Shown: positions 1 through 13,841 of the stretch, piece by piece
How positions within the stretch are numbered: position 1 is the stretch's first letter
Layout: each line of letters opens with the position of its first letter
DNA from: Watersipora subatra
Taxonomy: Eukaryota > Bryozoa > Gymnolaemata > Cheilostomatida > Watersiporidae
Length of the DNA: 64,000 nt
Reading direction: 5' to 3'
NCBI RefSeq assembly: GCF_963576615.1
Contig: NC_088711.1
Span: 39,056,621 to 39,120,620, forward strand
Position numbers and translations under genes: made by a program
The notes under the pieces: generated by a model
Databases searched by the model: none
Seen by the model: only the letters and a program-made list of their open reading frames with translations
Told to the model about the DNA's origin: nothing

Positions 1-3000
1 AATTATGGCATATAATTAGACCCGCCGTATAAGTCAAGGTTTTAATTTTGGTTTTAAATTCATGGTTTTTCTTTATACCTGCCATGTACATGTAAGTCAA
101 CCCTGTTTCTGGCTAAAATCGCTTGATCGCTACTAGTTCAGTCAGCATTAGAGGTGGCCAATGCATAGCCGAGGAGACAGCATTCAAAAATACTTTCAAC
201 AAAATTGCCTATGTTTTTGGTGCCATCGCCAATACAATAATTAACAATAAAAAAAGAAGACCATTCTAGTGAATACCAAAGGATACAAAAAAACAGCATT
301 TCACCATCATATTGGCCTGTTTTGCTTGTAGAACAAAATTGCCCCCTCTCCTTCCTCTCTCTTTCCCTCCTCCCTTTCCCCCCTTACCCCAACCCCCAAC
401 CCCCCCCCTCATCGATACTGCATACATATTTAACAGAAAAACACTACTGCAAGACAGAGTTCTGTCAGGAACTGTAATTCATGTACAGAAAAAAATACGA
501 ATGGACGATATTGGATGTAAGAAATGAACTACCAAAGTACTGATTTGTAGGCAAATACTACGAAAAGAAGCATTAAACGCTAAAAAATGTTTTTCCAGAA
601 ACGAATCGTAGCAATTTGACAATTTGGATGGTGAAGAATGAGACTTTATGTTGACTTATGTTGAGCAGGATTACTAGCATTTTGCTAATTTATAGATAAA
701 TCCCTATCCCTAGATATATCCCTACCCTATGTAGTTTTGACTTGCAATGATTATTCTAACTTTACTAAAATTCAAATCATGAAAAACAGGCTGTACAAGT
801 TGAGGATAAAATTTTAAGCTTGAAACTTGTTGTCAAATTTGCGACATATACACTAAAATTTACAGTGTAGAACATTTCACCCACAATCTTTAATTATTTT
901 TACTTTATGGGCGTTTTTCATTCTAACTCACTCCTGTCAATCGTAGTAGCTTACATAATTATCTGGTAATTAAGTTTTTTTTAGACTTTAAATAATGGTT
1001 TAGATAATGGTAAATAGTGGTTTAAATAATGGCCTCACTTTCAGAATCGCATGTTCACATATATTCTCAATGGGATGTTCATGTTAATTACAGTCAAGAA
1101 TTTGCAGCAGAACGCTGAGTATGCTCTAAACTGGAAGTTCGGTGATGACTATTATCTAAGACTCAGACAACAAATCACCTTATAAATTTTATTTCTACGG
1201 GAAGTGGAAGTCAATTAATCTAGTTTAGTTGTCAAATCAAACTTGTAGTATAGAAATTGCATTTACTAATGTAATTAATAGGAATACAGCTGATGAGTTT
1301 CTTGTGGATTAGTGGAAATTTTATTGGTGTATGCTTTTTTATTCTGACAGTCTATAAATGGTATTTGTGATATGTAGTAGAATTTACGGTATATAGAACA
1401 CGTTCTAGTGCTATCCTGTTGGTGTTTTGTTTTAATATATTAAAAAATAAATGTAATATTATTATTAGAACAATCATTAAAAAGTGTTGTATTACTTAAA
1501 TTGATTTTCACGGATGAGATTATTTGTCTAAAGGCTTGCTTAAAAATGTTTTATATTTTAAAAACATATTTTTCTGTTAAACTTAATGTGGAAAGAGATC
1601 AATTTGTTTCACAAAAGCTTGTTAAAAGAGGAAGTTTTAACCCAAATACTGTACGTTACTTAGGGTTTTCTTACATCGCGTGTAAACATTCTCTAGATTG
1701 GCCTATGATATAATATTATATGGTATAATATTATAACATGATACAATATGATATGATATAATATTATATGATATAATATTATATGATATAATATAATATG
1801 TTATAATATTTTGCATCTTAGCATGTTAGCTGAGTTTTGATGTTTAAATATATATTTTTTCCACTTTTTCATCAATTTTTTCTTAAAGGTATTTATCTGC
1901 CAAATAAGTTAAGCAAGCGAAATTGCTGTCCCTAAGTATGTTAGCAAATCAAATAAAACAAGTTTTAAGGACTTAAATTTAATTTACTCTATTAATGCAG
2001 CGGAAAACTGTATTACAATCACAATAAATCTTTCATAGTTGATCACGTTGATCACTTCTCTGTTCATAGATTGGCTATTATATACAAACCCTTCTATAGG
2101 TATGAGCTTAGAATAACTGAAGAATGTTTGATACATCATCATGCCACTGTAACCCAGTCTACACATTACTTAAAGTGTTACTAATAAGTAAATCAGTTAA
2201 TTTAACAATATATATTACTGTAAAGGCTGATTCGCACTATACCGCAGTATGTCTGCGTTAATGCTACGGTACATTGGTAATCTTCTGTGATAACATAGTT
2301 CAAATTATTACAAACTTATCCACATTTATATCAGTGTATAGTCTACGACGTAATGTTCCAGCACTCAATCCTATTACTGAAACAAACCACTAGTCTTGCA
2401 GCAACTATCACGAAGGGAAATATATGTAGATAAAGCAATATACGACAGCCAATCACCATCGCCGAAGTGATGCACACTGTTCAGACTGATGTATATACTA
2501 GGCAAAATATGAAAATATGGAGAAGTTTAACAATTGCAATGTTTCCCGGCATATCTGCATTGCCTCGAAGATGTCGTCAGTTTAGGGTTTACATAGTCGG
2601 CAAATAATCGTCGAGAGGACAACCCTGACATACGGCGGGTACATGGTCAACCAGCTTTAGCTAAAATATGTTTAGTACAGCTCAAGCAAGATCATCTAAC
2701 TTTCTGTTTTGCTTTGAAACTTTATTCGCTATGTATTTGTATTTTTTGTATCATTCATGTAGCTAAAACATAAAAACCAAATGTCAAAAAAATTTTAATG
2801 TTTTCAAAATCGTTTTAAATTAAATTAATTAATCTTTTTAAATTAATTAATTGTTTTAAACCGGGTTAAAAATGGATTATTGAAAACAACTTTCACAGCA
2901 AATAGAGGTGCAGCGATTATAATAACATTATTTCTAACCATGAGCTGTAGTCTATTCTCACTCATTGTTGTTGTAATTTTTTGTTATTTAGAGTGAGCTG

Positions 3001-4740
3001 CGATCAGTTTTGCTTCAACTAATTTGGCTTTAATCGCTTTGGCCTCAGCCAACTCGGCATCAACCAATTTGTTTCCAAGCAATTTGGCTAATAAAGAGAA
3101 CTGTTGAGTTAGCTAAATTTAAAAAAAACTCAAACAAACGCAAACACAAGTATGAGAAAAGTATTTATTAGCTTTGCTAGTGGCACAGCCTTTCCTATAT
3201 TGCTAGTGAAGTCCTTAAATTTTATAAGATTTGCTATTACTTTACTAGTATCTGAAGTTGCTTGTAATTAAAATCAAAACAATAAAATATAACTTAAATA
3301 AATTTAAATAAAATTTCTATTTATTTGCTTTTTTTAAACTGTTGATATCAACACTCAATATATCACAGGTCATATTTAGCTTTTTCAGAAGGTAATGAAG
3401 AATAAAAGTTGAATTGTCTTCTGTGCATTGCGAATCACTCTAAAAAATCACAATATTAAAAGCTAGTAGGGCCTACTGATTCTTCCATCTGTTGCTATTA
3501 TAGAACTATTGAACTCAATAAATAAATAATTTTTAACTGGAAATTTTTTACTCAATTTCGTGTAAAGATGTATTTCAGAAGTACCCAACTCTCAGGTTCA
3601 GAGTTGGAAAAATGTATGATTTTTTTTAGTTGCGTTTTTTTCAATAGAGAAGCAATTTGGCAGTTGGATTTAGTTTAAGGAGTTGCAGTGTCAGCATCGA
3701 AATTTTAGTATAGCATACTAATAATGCACTATTATTCATAGCTTATGTCAATAAAGAAGAGAGAAGTTCATTTTTATACACTTCCGGCGTTTCATATGCT
3801 TAGAATAGACACAGTTCTGTTAATTCTTTAACAATTTTTTAATTGATTGTTTAAACATCCTGCCAATGATTGAATAGTTCATAAGATCTCTTTGTAGTAA
3901 CCTGACTAAGCTTGTTTGCCTCAGACCTATCTGATACTAAATGTTGTAAATTTTAATAAAAAATGCTAAAACACTCAAAGTATCATGAAAAGTTACATTC
4001 AGCACTAGTTAAAAACTAAATATCGACGTTGGCCATATCGATAAAAATTAACTAACAGTAGTTTCAATAAAATTGATCAAATCTAGTAAGTTATTAACTA
4101 CACAGGAAGACGGATTGCAATTAAAAGCACTAATACATATAAATCATGGACTATTAGTTATAATTTTTTTATATATTATGTAATTATATATTATATAGAT
4201 TAGTATTAGGTTGTATAACAATGCTAACTACTTCTTATATGGTTTCACTGTTTTGTAATCTGGAGTTTAGCAATGTACGGTTAAATATAATAATAAGACA
4301 AACAATTCTAACAAAAATTCCTTCTCGAAAAGTTTTTTTCTTGCTCCTATTAAAATCGCATAATATTATTTGAAAATTAATATAATTTGCTAGTATCAAG
4401 CAACTTTTATTTCAAAGACAAATACATAAGATTTATAACCAGACAGATGGCTGGACCAGCTCACATCAAACACTCTTGACCATCTTTGTCAACGGAATAG
4501 CATCAGCGACACTAACAATCATATCATCTACGTAAACGCATCCTACAATATAATAATACTGAGTCTTATCAGCTTGATAGGCTAAGCCATAGACCTATTA
4601 ACTATATGAACCATAGACCTATGAAGTATGAACCATAGGCTTATTAACTATTAAGTATAGTGAATAGGTCTATGGGCTGAACCTATTGTAAAGGAAGCAG
4701 CCTAGTTCCTCTACTTGCTCCACAAGGAAACAACTCATTT
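1..4740. other. Non-coding AT-rich region
   Basis: No open reading frame here has protein-like composition or usable splice sites, and the short ORFs are chance. The region holds an AT microsatellite (1704-1806), AT-rich stretches with repeated TTAATTAA words (about 2810-2850), a short degenerate repeat built on CAATTTGGCT (about 3010-3095), and several copies of CCATAGACCTAT in both orientations (about 4590-4680). Confidence 0.6.
1704..1806. repeat. AT-rich microsatellite
   Basis: Imperfect repeats of ATGATATAATATTAT-like units run through this stretch. Related low-complexity AT sequence recurs at about 12870-13130 and 30490-31200. It is simple-sequence DNA without coding meaning. Confidence 0.75.
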
Positions 4741-4745
4741 GATTG

Positions 4746-4826
4746 CAAGGCAATCTATATATTTCTCAAATATATACATTGCCTTGATCCTATGCTACCA
4801 AGGGGCTCCACCCCTCGGTAGCGTAG
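4746..4826 (+). other. Two adjacent hairpins
   Basis: Two stem-loops lie 3 nt apart. The first (4746-4786) pairs CAAGGCAAT with ATTGCCTTG, then after one C-C mismatch TATATATTT with AAATATATA around a CTC loop. The second (4790-4826) pairs the 16 nt at 4790-4805 with 4811-4826 around the loop CTCCA, with one U-G wobble and one A-C mismatch. The stretch lies inside a chance reading frame (4715-5044) that resembles no known protein. Origin unknown. Confidence 0.6.
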
Positions 4827-5057
4827 TCTATTCAGCAGCCAACATTTGGCCAACCGAAAGTATCAATGGGGCTGCGTCATCTGCAAAGTCAGGACTTGGT
4901 TCATTCGTGGCGTCAGTCGCCTCGGGGTTGGCTTCTCTCTTGCATCCAAGTCTGGTCTTAGCGATCGTTCACCATACTATCTTAAAAAGTTATATGCCTA
5001 CATATTCAAAATTTTGGTATGATACAATACACATGGTAAAGTAAAGCACACCATCTG

Positions 5058-5345
5058 AAGCAGTTTTATGATATATGACTTTGGTGGGTGGCAGTTTAAA
5101 CCGTTCGCATTGTAATGCTAAGAGTTGCTTTTGAAACCATGGAATGCATTTCAAGTAATAAACTATGACTTGATAGTTTGTTGAGGTCACTAATGTTATA
5201 TACATATATACTACTTTTTAGAAATTCTTTTATTTCAAATAAAAATGATTTTCAAATTATGTCATTCAACAATAATAAAACAAAAGATCTGACTATATTC
5301 ACTTAAAAAGGAGTATGTAAACAGAAAGAATTATCCGTGACCATT
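5058..5345. repeat. Dispersed repeat, copy 1
   Basis: This segment aligns over most of its length with about 10680-10975. Both share TTGCTTTTGAAACCAT, the words AATAAACTATGACTTGATAG and TTATATACATATATACTACT, and AAATAAAAATGATTTTC. The second copy lies in the first intron region of the first glycine-rich gene. It could be an unclassified interspersed element or a relic of a duplicated gene leader. No terminal repeats were seen. Confidence 0.6.
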
Positions 5346-5349
5346 TCTC

Positions 5350-8300
5350 CTCATAACTTATACCTATATCGTTTCTCCTCAAACCACTGATTTATTTTTT
5401 TCACAACAAGATACTGATATTCTGTCAGGGAAGAGTTAATCAGGTAGTGAATAATTTATAGATGATGTCTCTAGATGCATGTCCTGCTTCCTGCTTACTT
5501 GGGCTTATCTATCAGATGAGATTATTTCGGTCAAACTCTTTTTGCTTCATGATATAAAAAGTCTACACCTTATGTAGTTCTTGCAGAGCAAATAAAGTGT
5601 AAGATGTGTGTATAAATTTTTCTGCATTGGTAATCATCATGCCATAAAAAATAAATAAGAAAAGACAGAAATCCAGAATTATTGAGTTGAACAAAAGTGT
5701 TTTCAAAGTTGGTAATTTAGTAGTATTGTGGAAGTCAGAGTAGGGGATTGTAAGTTGCAGTAAAAGAAACTAAATACAAAAATAAAATTATACAAGGTAT
5801 AGAAACTTCAATAGTTCAATAATTTTTCAAAGATTTCTGTCTAAGATTGCTAACTGTGTGCAGCCAAAAGGGTTTTTCCTTCCCTTCACACATACATTGT
5901 ATACAGCTTTTGATCATACAAGCCTAAAATATGGAGACTACTAGGTTAAATTTAATGGTGAGAGTTCAAATTTTAAGCCGCCTGCATACATATATGGCTA
6001 GCTTAGTTAAGGAGTCACAAATATACTGCCCTTGACAGAAGCAAGTTTCAGTAAGTCTATTAAAATTCTCCTAATTTGAACATCTTATTTAAGTTCTATT
6101 CTGAATGTTTCACAAAATAAAAGAAATATTTAGCTATTAAAGCAATATTTCTAACAGTTTAGTAGGTTCACAAAGTTATTGCTTTCTGTTGGATGGTATG
6201 AAAACCGTCAATAAAAACAATTTAGTAGTATTTGAAAATAGGAAGATCTACAAAACAACAGACATAGAAATATAAAACAGTAATTATATTTTCATGCTAT
6301 GCGCCCTTGTAAAAGACTAACCTGTACATAGAAGTACATGTATAATGTGTTAGATGGCAAAATACAGCACTTGATATTAAGGACCATGATAGAAGCAATG
6401 TTAATGCCGGAGAGAAAAGTTTTTTCTAAGTTTAAAACACATATATAAAAGTGATGGGCAAAAAACAATATATATGGCTACGAATATGGTTAGCTTGTTG
6501 GCGTTGCTAACGTAATGAGGCAGGTAACGTTAAATGGTTTATACTCTGGCAAAATGTTTTGTGGATTGAATACTGAAATATGGAAGACACAGAGTTTACA
6601 AGTATATATAGTCAGACTAGCTAGTAACTTTGCAGTTACATTTAGATAAACACAGTCAGGTACAGTTTAGATTTACAACTTGACATTAAGAGTAATAGTC
6701 ACCGTCTGCAATCCCTCATTTAACGAGTATGATGTCTGCTTGCTAGCTAATGCACTCTCAGATGGCCAATGAGTCTAATCCAATATTGGCAAACTTTAAT
6801 AATTAGCATGGTAGTAATACCATGCTCAATTATTCCCATATGCAATAAGGCAGCCAATCGGTGAAGGTGATAGAGTGTTACTCTACCAACTATCTTTTTT
6901 TCACAAAGTTTACCCATATCTTTGGACAGGCGGACACGGCTATTAGTGTAGTACATATTGCTGGCAAGTTGTCATCACTATAAGCCCTACTCTGTGGGAA
7001 ATAACTTAAAGGAGCTGATATACATGTATATTAACTAAAATAATCACATATGCTCTGTAACGTTTATAAATCTCATTCTTGTGTTTAGTAGGTTTAGTGA
7101 GAACTTAAAAGAAAGAAAATATATCCACCGAGTTATTGTAGATACCATAATCAAAGGCTATGTTATTGTAGTTATATTTTCAGGCCATGTTATTTGTTTT
7201 AGTAATTTTAATTGTATAGAAATACTTACCTCTCTCATCTATATATAAACCAAGTTTGCATATATATGCATGAAGGTGTTGAAAGATGGATGTTTGAATG
7301 AGTACGTGAGTAAAGATGTGAATATCGATGTGTGAGTGCGTAAAGTAGAGTATTTGCTTAGCTTGTATTAAAATATAATAAAGAGTCATAATTTCACATT
7401 ATAAATATAACAAATAATAACAAAATTCAGCAATGCGTTTAAAAAAAGTTATTGTTAGAAAAAAATCCAGCTGCATTGTTACAATCCTTACAACTGAAAA
7501 ACTCACCAATTTAACCAGGTAACTTGGTGATATTGGCAGCACATTAAATAAAAACTACAGTCTAGTTCTATAAGCTATTTTTAACATCTCTTTGAAGTTT
7601 TATACAATTACTTGCATTTTCACATTGATTTGAAAAGTTACCCTCAACATTTTAATAGGATTTTTCAACACAGCCATCAACTCTATCAGAAATTATTGTA
7701 TGTCATTCCGTTAAAAAGCAATTAAACCAACACTTGAACCCTCAGTAGCTCAGTTTGAATCACTCGAACAGCTCTATTTTATGTATTTATTTGGAGTAAT
7801 AGTTAATAAAGTCTTTAAAAATGTTTATATCTGTTTTAATATCTAATCAATAACTTGAAAAACCATCCTGCTCCATCTTTATTTACTAATTATAGAAGAG
7901 AGCATTCCAAGTTTTCCAGTCTCATCCAGTGAAGTGTGACAACTTCTTAGACAGGCTGTAACTTTATAAGTTCTTTATCTTGAAAACATTGAGATTGTAT
8001 CACAAGGAATAAAAAAGTCATAAAATCTAATCAGGAAGTTGAACAAGATGGCCTTTTCCTTCTCAATGTGTTTATCAAAGTATTTTGATGACTGTTTTCT
8101 TCCTATTCTTTAGCGATGTGCCCATTGATAAGAAGGTGGTGATCAACTAACTGCCTATGCTATGCCAGCGTCTACAATTTGAGCGATGTTCTTTGTCTTG
8201 GCAGCAGCAATGTAACAGTAGATGTGCTAATCATTTTATCAAACTAAAAATGGCACAAACTTAACATTCACAACGTTTCTATGCTTCGAATGGGCACGGA

Positions 8301-10380
8301 GTTCCGTCCACTCTGAGTCATAGAAACAATACAATCCAAACGCTTTTGATGCCATTTTACTTTGCTAAACCTTTTCGTAGGCCCTCACTGTGAGAGCACT
8401 ATTTGACATCACAGAAACCCTCACTGCTGATGGATCCTAATCAGTAATACTCGGCTATACTTTTTCCAGTGGAAGTAAAAGAATTTCAGCTCACAACTAT
8501 GCGGGTCTCTGCTATAAAAACATTCTACTGCTACTCAATACCGTTTCTGCTTGAGTTTTTGCATCTGTTTTGAAAGATACATTGTTAGTATTATAAAAAA
8601 TCTATAGTACAACTCCAAATCATTGAAGTGGTAGGATGCAAATTCATCGGCAGTGGGCAACTCCAAACTCAATCAAAGCATGAAAATGGCGTGATTTTTA
8701 CCGGTAATTCAGAGCTGTTTTAGCAAATCATGGTGACTTCACATAAAAAAGTGATATATTTTGGTAAATTTTTTGTCATTTTTGTGTCAGTATTGCTGCT
8801 CTAAAGTTCTATTTTTGAACTTTACTCAGGAGTCAAGTGAGCATTTTTAACTGGATCTTTTTAAACTATTATCTACTTCCACAATCACTAGTTGAGGACC
8901 AAATGGAAATGTTGGACTAGAGCAAGCAGTAGGGGCAGCTGTATATACTGGTATTTAAACATCTCTGCTAGGTGTAAGAGTTCAGTTAATGTCGTCTCAC
9001 TTCTGACCAAGTTTATTCAAAAATAGTTTTTATATCAATCACCAAGCTGTGAAATCTTCCACAGTCCTTCAGCTTCTGTTGTGAAAGATTAGGAGAAATT
9101 TGACTGGATTATGTTCAATGTTTAAACATCATTAATGTTATATTTTAGCACTGATATCCCATAAGACTCTCCACTCACTTTTACACGGTTTCTAAATTTT
9201 ATAAAATATGTTTTTAAAGCTACCACTCTAAAGTTTTGTATATGCAGATGATGATGTGTTTCTTCACAGTGGAACGTTTATTATATCATCAAAACTAAAT
9301 AAAATCATAGATTTTAGAGCATCTAGCAAATAAAAATTGTTTTTAGTATATGACAATATTAGAGAATAATTTACAATGACAAGTGGCAAGTAACAATGAA
9401 ATCTAACCATTGTTAGATTTATTCAAAGGGCATCGACTATTAGTTATTTTAAGTCCATGTGACCCACTAAATGAACAAAGAATCAATAATCAAACGACTT
9501 GGTAACAAAAGCAATCAATTAAAATGTGATACAGTTCCTTGCAGCATACTAGCGTACAACCTTATTAAATAACAATATTCGATATATGTATCTAACTGCT
9601 AGGACCATTTTTCTGTTTAAAGCAATTTCAGCCAGCTTTTATAAAATAAAGTTATTACGTTCCAGTTTTCTTCTCAAAGGTATGTGATACTAATCAAGTA
9701 ATGATTTATTTTGTTCTTTTTTATCCCGGCGCACCAACATACTACAGCCACCATTGTATGCTTCAATTTATGGACTCTCTCTCTCTTACTACAACATACA
9801 ATTCAATATCCCGAATTCTTCCCAATGCTATTGGATGACCAACTTTTACAACATGTTTGTTCAACTCACTAAATAATTCCTGATTTATATCTTTTTTTCT
9901 TTTTGGCATATTACAAAAAAACATAATTTTCTCAAAGACTTCTAGTAGGTAGGTTTGTTTGCAAGTATTTTTGGAGAAACGCCAAGATCTCAAAGACATT
10001 AGCCAATCAGCTACTATATCTACTACACACTTCATTAATTAAGTTTATGGAGTTCCACTTGACAGAACGGAAGTCGTATCTAGTTGCATCTTTAAAACTG
10101 TGGCATGCTAGGGTAGCCACTTAACCGCCTAAAGTTGTTTCATCTATTTTAATTAATTGGCCTTGGGTGCTGACCTCTCTTCCCTTACTGCTTGTGGCAA
10201 CTACGAATCTATTTCCTTGAGAGATTAATGCGCTATATGGAAGTAATAGAAATGACAAATGCTCAACTTCCATGCAGTCAAATAATGATAGCTGATGGTG
10301 TGTCTCAAGTCAGGCTCAATAAAATTGCTCATCTAATTGAGTAATTTTAAATTAAGGTAGTCAATAAATTCTGCTAATGG
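5350..10380. other. Non-coding region
   Basis: No supported gene. The longest frame is a 90-codon minus-strand frame at 9763-10035, rich in charged residues, with no recognised domain and no convincing splice context. Nothing else of note was found. Confidence 0.5.
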
Positions 10381-10392
10381 TTTCGAAAAAAG

Positions 10393-10399
10393 TATAAAA
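10393..10399 (+). promoter_or_regulatory. TATA box of first Gly-rich gene
   Basis: TATAAAA sits about 25 nt upstream of an initiator-like TCAGT (about 10418) and about 75 nt upstream of a strong splice donor at 10471. This gives a short untranslated leader exon of about 10422-10470. The third Gly-rich gene has the same layout at 34242-34351. Confidence 0.6.
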
Positions 10400-10595
10400 G
10401 TTGCTGCAAAAGCTCAATCAGTATACACTGCTGTTTGCACTCACCTACTCCTGCAGCCTCCGCATCTACAGTAAGTACAAGGTTTTTTAGTTCATGAGCT
10501 CAATGTAACAAAATATTCAAACTGTTTTTATATTGACAAAACAAAATTATTGTGATTTTACTTTGACTGCATGTAATTGTTCAACTCGTTTGCAG

Positions 10596-10638
10596 AATGT
10601 AAAGCTTCAAAACAAATTGGCTGCTCTGTTGTTCATTT
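10596..10638 (+). other. Possible small untranslated exon with start-stop uORF
   Basis: A 43-nt segment is bounded by a good acceptor (TCGTTTGCAG) and a good donor (GTAAGTAA). It begins A-ATG-TAA, a start codon followed directly by a stop. The rest resembles a signal-peptide coding stretch out of register (in one frame it reads LQNKLAALLF). It could be an optional 5'UTR exon with a minimal uORF, or a decayed first coding exon. Transcript evidence is needed to choose. Confidence 0.35.
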
Positions 10639-10679
10639 GTAAGTAAAATAATATTATTTGTGTAAAGTTAAAAATGAAT

Positions 10680-10975
10680 TTAGTGAACTTATAATATATG
10701 GTTTTGGTAAGTGAAAGTTTAAAATGCTTGCATTGTATTAGTAAGATTGCTTTTGAAACCATAGAATGCATTTCAAATAATAAACTATGACTTGATAGTC
10801 TGTTGAGGCCATCAATGTTATATACATATATACTACTTAATTAGCAACAATTTCATTTCAAATAAAAATGATTTTCAAATTATGCCATTCAACAATGATA
10901 AAACAAAAAAAGAAATATATTCTAATGTATATTTTAAATTGATTGTAAAATCTGACTATATTCATTTAAAAAGAT
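10680..10975. repeat. Dispersed repeat, copy 2
   Basis: Second copy of the segment at about 5058-5345, same orientation, with scattered substitutions and small indels. It lies in the intron between the leader exon and the coding exon of the first glycine-rich gene. Confidence 0.6.
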
Positions 10976-12115
10976 GCATGATTGATTGTTTTGATTGTAT
11001 ATAAAAAAACTTTTATAAATTAATTTTAAATGCTCAAATCTTGTTCTACTTTTTTTAATAAATCCATATGAAAAATTTTCCAAGCAAGGTAAGTGTTTTC
11101 ATGAAACCTTGTTTTTACAAACTTACTTGTTTATCAGTTGCAATTTTTAGAGCTTAAACAAAATTTTTTAGAAAAAAATGAGCATATCTAAATACTCTGA
11201 AAATGCCGGAGTATGTCTGACCAAGCTTGAGCAAATAAATGAATAGGGGATATAGTTTAACTAAAAATAGAGCTTTCGTAAGTTGCAGGTTGTATTTGTT
11301 GATTACTTCCATTTTGCTTTGTTTCTTTTAGTTTGCTATTTAATTTATTTATTATTAAACAGACAAAATATGTGATTTTACTTTCAAATTACGCTTACAG
11401 TACCATACAGTAAAAACTGTGCTACAGGTTCAGCAAGGATTTGGCTCATTTTTATTAAAAATTAACTCTACCTGAAGTCTGTGACTCACTAACATCCCAT
11501 AAGAGTAAATTGTTCAGTTTGAGTTTTACACTGTCAATTGAATGAAGCAGTAAAAAGTTCACATAAATATAAGTTTTCTTATACTTTTGTTAGTGTTTTA
11601 TGTTCTAGTTTTGAGGGAATTCGGTACTTTATTGCATAATGTCAATATTTAATGAACAAATACTCGCATAATAATATTAGTGAAAGTAATAATTACAAAC
11701 AAAACTGTTTGTTTTTGAAATTCGAACAGTAATCGGTAATTCTAGGGGCAGTACAGAGAAAGGTTTTACAGTAGAGGAAGAGAGTGACACACTTTTTGTC
11801 ATTGCATAGAACTTTTGTTCACTTACAACCAACTTTAAAGGTTGTGATGAAGATCTTCTGTAATCCTACAAATAATAACCATAACAATAATACATGTACT
11901 AGCATTTCAGCACAAATGTTTGAGTTGATAATAAAATATCAAGTTACCCTTGCTATTTAGTCAAAGATCACAAAGTTTTATTATGAAATTTTGGTAATTA
12001 TTCAGTTTTGGTAAAACATAGCACCAGTTACCGTAAGTTGAATTTTTATTTTGCGTAATTCGTGTACTATTATTAAAAGCTGTAAACTATATTTTGTTCT
12101 TTGCAGAAATCTAAA

Positions 12116-12767
12116 ATGAAGTTCTTGATTTTGATGTCCATCTTCTGTCTGGCTCTTCCCCTGCTCTCCAGTGCATTCTACCTCCCCGGATACAGATTTG
12201 GCGGTGGATTTGGTGGTTCATTTGGTAATCGGCAAGGTTATGGAGACTACCGCAATTATGGAGGCTTTAACAACTATGGAGGCTTTAGTAACTCTGGTGG
12301 TTTTAGGAACAACGCTGGCTTTGGAGCGTAAGTGGTACCAATACTCAGACTACAGAACCTCAATAACCATAAATTTGAACTGCGGATTTAAAAAAGTTAT
12401 TGCTGTCAGGAATAATAGGGATTCACAAAAGAGTTTAAGATTACCACATGAAGTAGCCTTCCCTTGTTCTATGAAATCACTTGAAACTTAGAAACAATTT
12501 TTTTTTGTTAAAGTTGAGGTTTATAATTTGTCGTTGAAAATGGCAATACATGTATAGGTTTCGTTGAAATTAACCAACTGCTGCAGCAAACATATGAATC
12601 CCTGACATTGACCATGTACTGCCATAAGTTGGAGCTGCATCAAATAGTTTTTGTTTGCAGAGGATTCGGAGGAGGATTCGGCGGAGGACTCGGAGGGGGA
12701 CTCGAAAGAGGAATTGGTGGAGGAATCGGAGGAGGAATCGGAGGAGGACTCGGAGGAGGTTTAGGAA
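12116..12767 (+). CDS. Glycine-rich secreted protein 1 (partial, 2 coding exons seen)
   Basis: Coding exons 12116-12327 and 12661-12767. The first follows an acceptor at 12106 (TTCTTTGCAG) and starts with a clear signal peptide: MKFLILMSIFCLALPLLSSA, then FYLPGYRFGGG. Mature exon 1 has NYGG and SGGF repeats; exon 2 reads as GFGGG, GLGGG and GIGGG blocks. The join is in frame (GC|A). Exon 2 ends in phase 1 at a GTAAGC donor. The 3' exon is not resolved: acceptors at about 13155 and 13795 are candidates, and an AATAAA lies at 13836. If the first donor is not used, TAA at 12329-12331 ends a 71-residue form. Probably an extracellular structural protein (shell, cuticle, byssus or silk type); composition alone does not say which. 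The 106- and 62-residue frames here in other registers are shadows. Confidence 0.75.
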
Positions 12768-13835
12768 GTAAGCATTTTTGTTTCTGTTTATATTAGTTCC
12801 TAAAGACAGTATAAGAAGGTTTAGTCTCATGTCTCTAGTCGCTGAGATATATGGTAATGAACACAACATAGTCTACTATATTATAGTATAACATGATTGA
12901 ATACAGTTAGATAAGAAAGAATTGTAGCATCATCTACTAAAATATGATAATATAACACAATACAATGGCATATAGCATAATAAAGTATAATTATTATATA
13001 CTATAAAGATATTTTATAACACTAAATAATATAATATATATGATATAATTGAACATGAGACAGTATAACATAGTTCAGGTGTAAATCAATATAAATAAAT
13101 GCAATATAGCATATCATTATGTAAAACGGTGCAATTTAATAGTTCCTAAAATTTTAGGTAGCATCTTTTCTACAAATCTTCACCAACATTGTGCTGGAGT
13201 TGTCCTATCTTTTGAAGAGATATCAAGCGAAATAATATACATGTAATGGAATTTTAATTTTTGAGTTATTATATAATAATTTGCTTTAATTTTTTATTTG
13301 TAACATTTTATAGATATTTAGATTTATGTATTAGTTTGTTGTGTATCCTTAAAGTGTGCAATAGATAATTGGAAACAACTATCTACATGTTTATACCTGG
13401 AAACTTGTAAGAGTGCTGTTGATTTATTGAGAGGTTGAATGAACTTTAATCTTATTAACACATGTGCATTATTTAATTATGTTTAGATGCCTCTGTTTGA
13501 AACTTTTGGCATCTGTCAGATTCATCTGGCATTCAAAAATTTCTACTTAGTATAACACAGCAAAAGGCACATTTAACGTTTGCTATTGAATGTTGTAGGA
13601 TTCGTTTAGAGTCTTTCTCAAGTCAATGGACAAGGGACCTCTTCAGCCTGCAACCTAAAGTTCATGCTTTATATAGATTTTGACCTCTTTTGAACAACTA
13701 TATATCTGCTTAAAACCTGCTGTCATTTTGTTTCTTGTTATCCACAACACTGTTGCTATTATATGTTGTTGTCTGTTTTTAATTGTTTTATTTAGGTGTT
13801 AAAAGTTACACAAAGATATGTTGTTTTCTTGAGGC

Positions 13836-13841
13836 AATAAA
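13836..13841 (+). terminator. Candidate polyadenylation signal, Gly-rich gene 1
   Basis: AATAAA lies 40 nt after an acceptor (TTTTATTTAG, ending 13795). It is the first canonical signal downstream of the Gly-rich exons, so it is the likeliest 3' end of that gene, but the last exon is not fixed. Confidence 0.35.

Noticed and set aside
1290-1325. Hammerhead-ribozyme-like CTGATGAG ... GGAAA
   Set aside because: The intervening bases do not form stem II and there is no flanking stem I or III.
4715-5044. 109-codon frame with an SVASGLASLL-type stretch
   Set aside because: No ATG start, and it runs through two hairpins; nothing supports translation.
9763-10035. 90-codon minus-strand frame with MPKRKKDINQELFSELNKH
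   Set aside because: Composition is protein-like, but no domain, splice sites or promoter supports it; worth only a database search.
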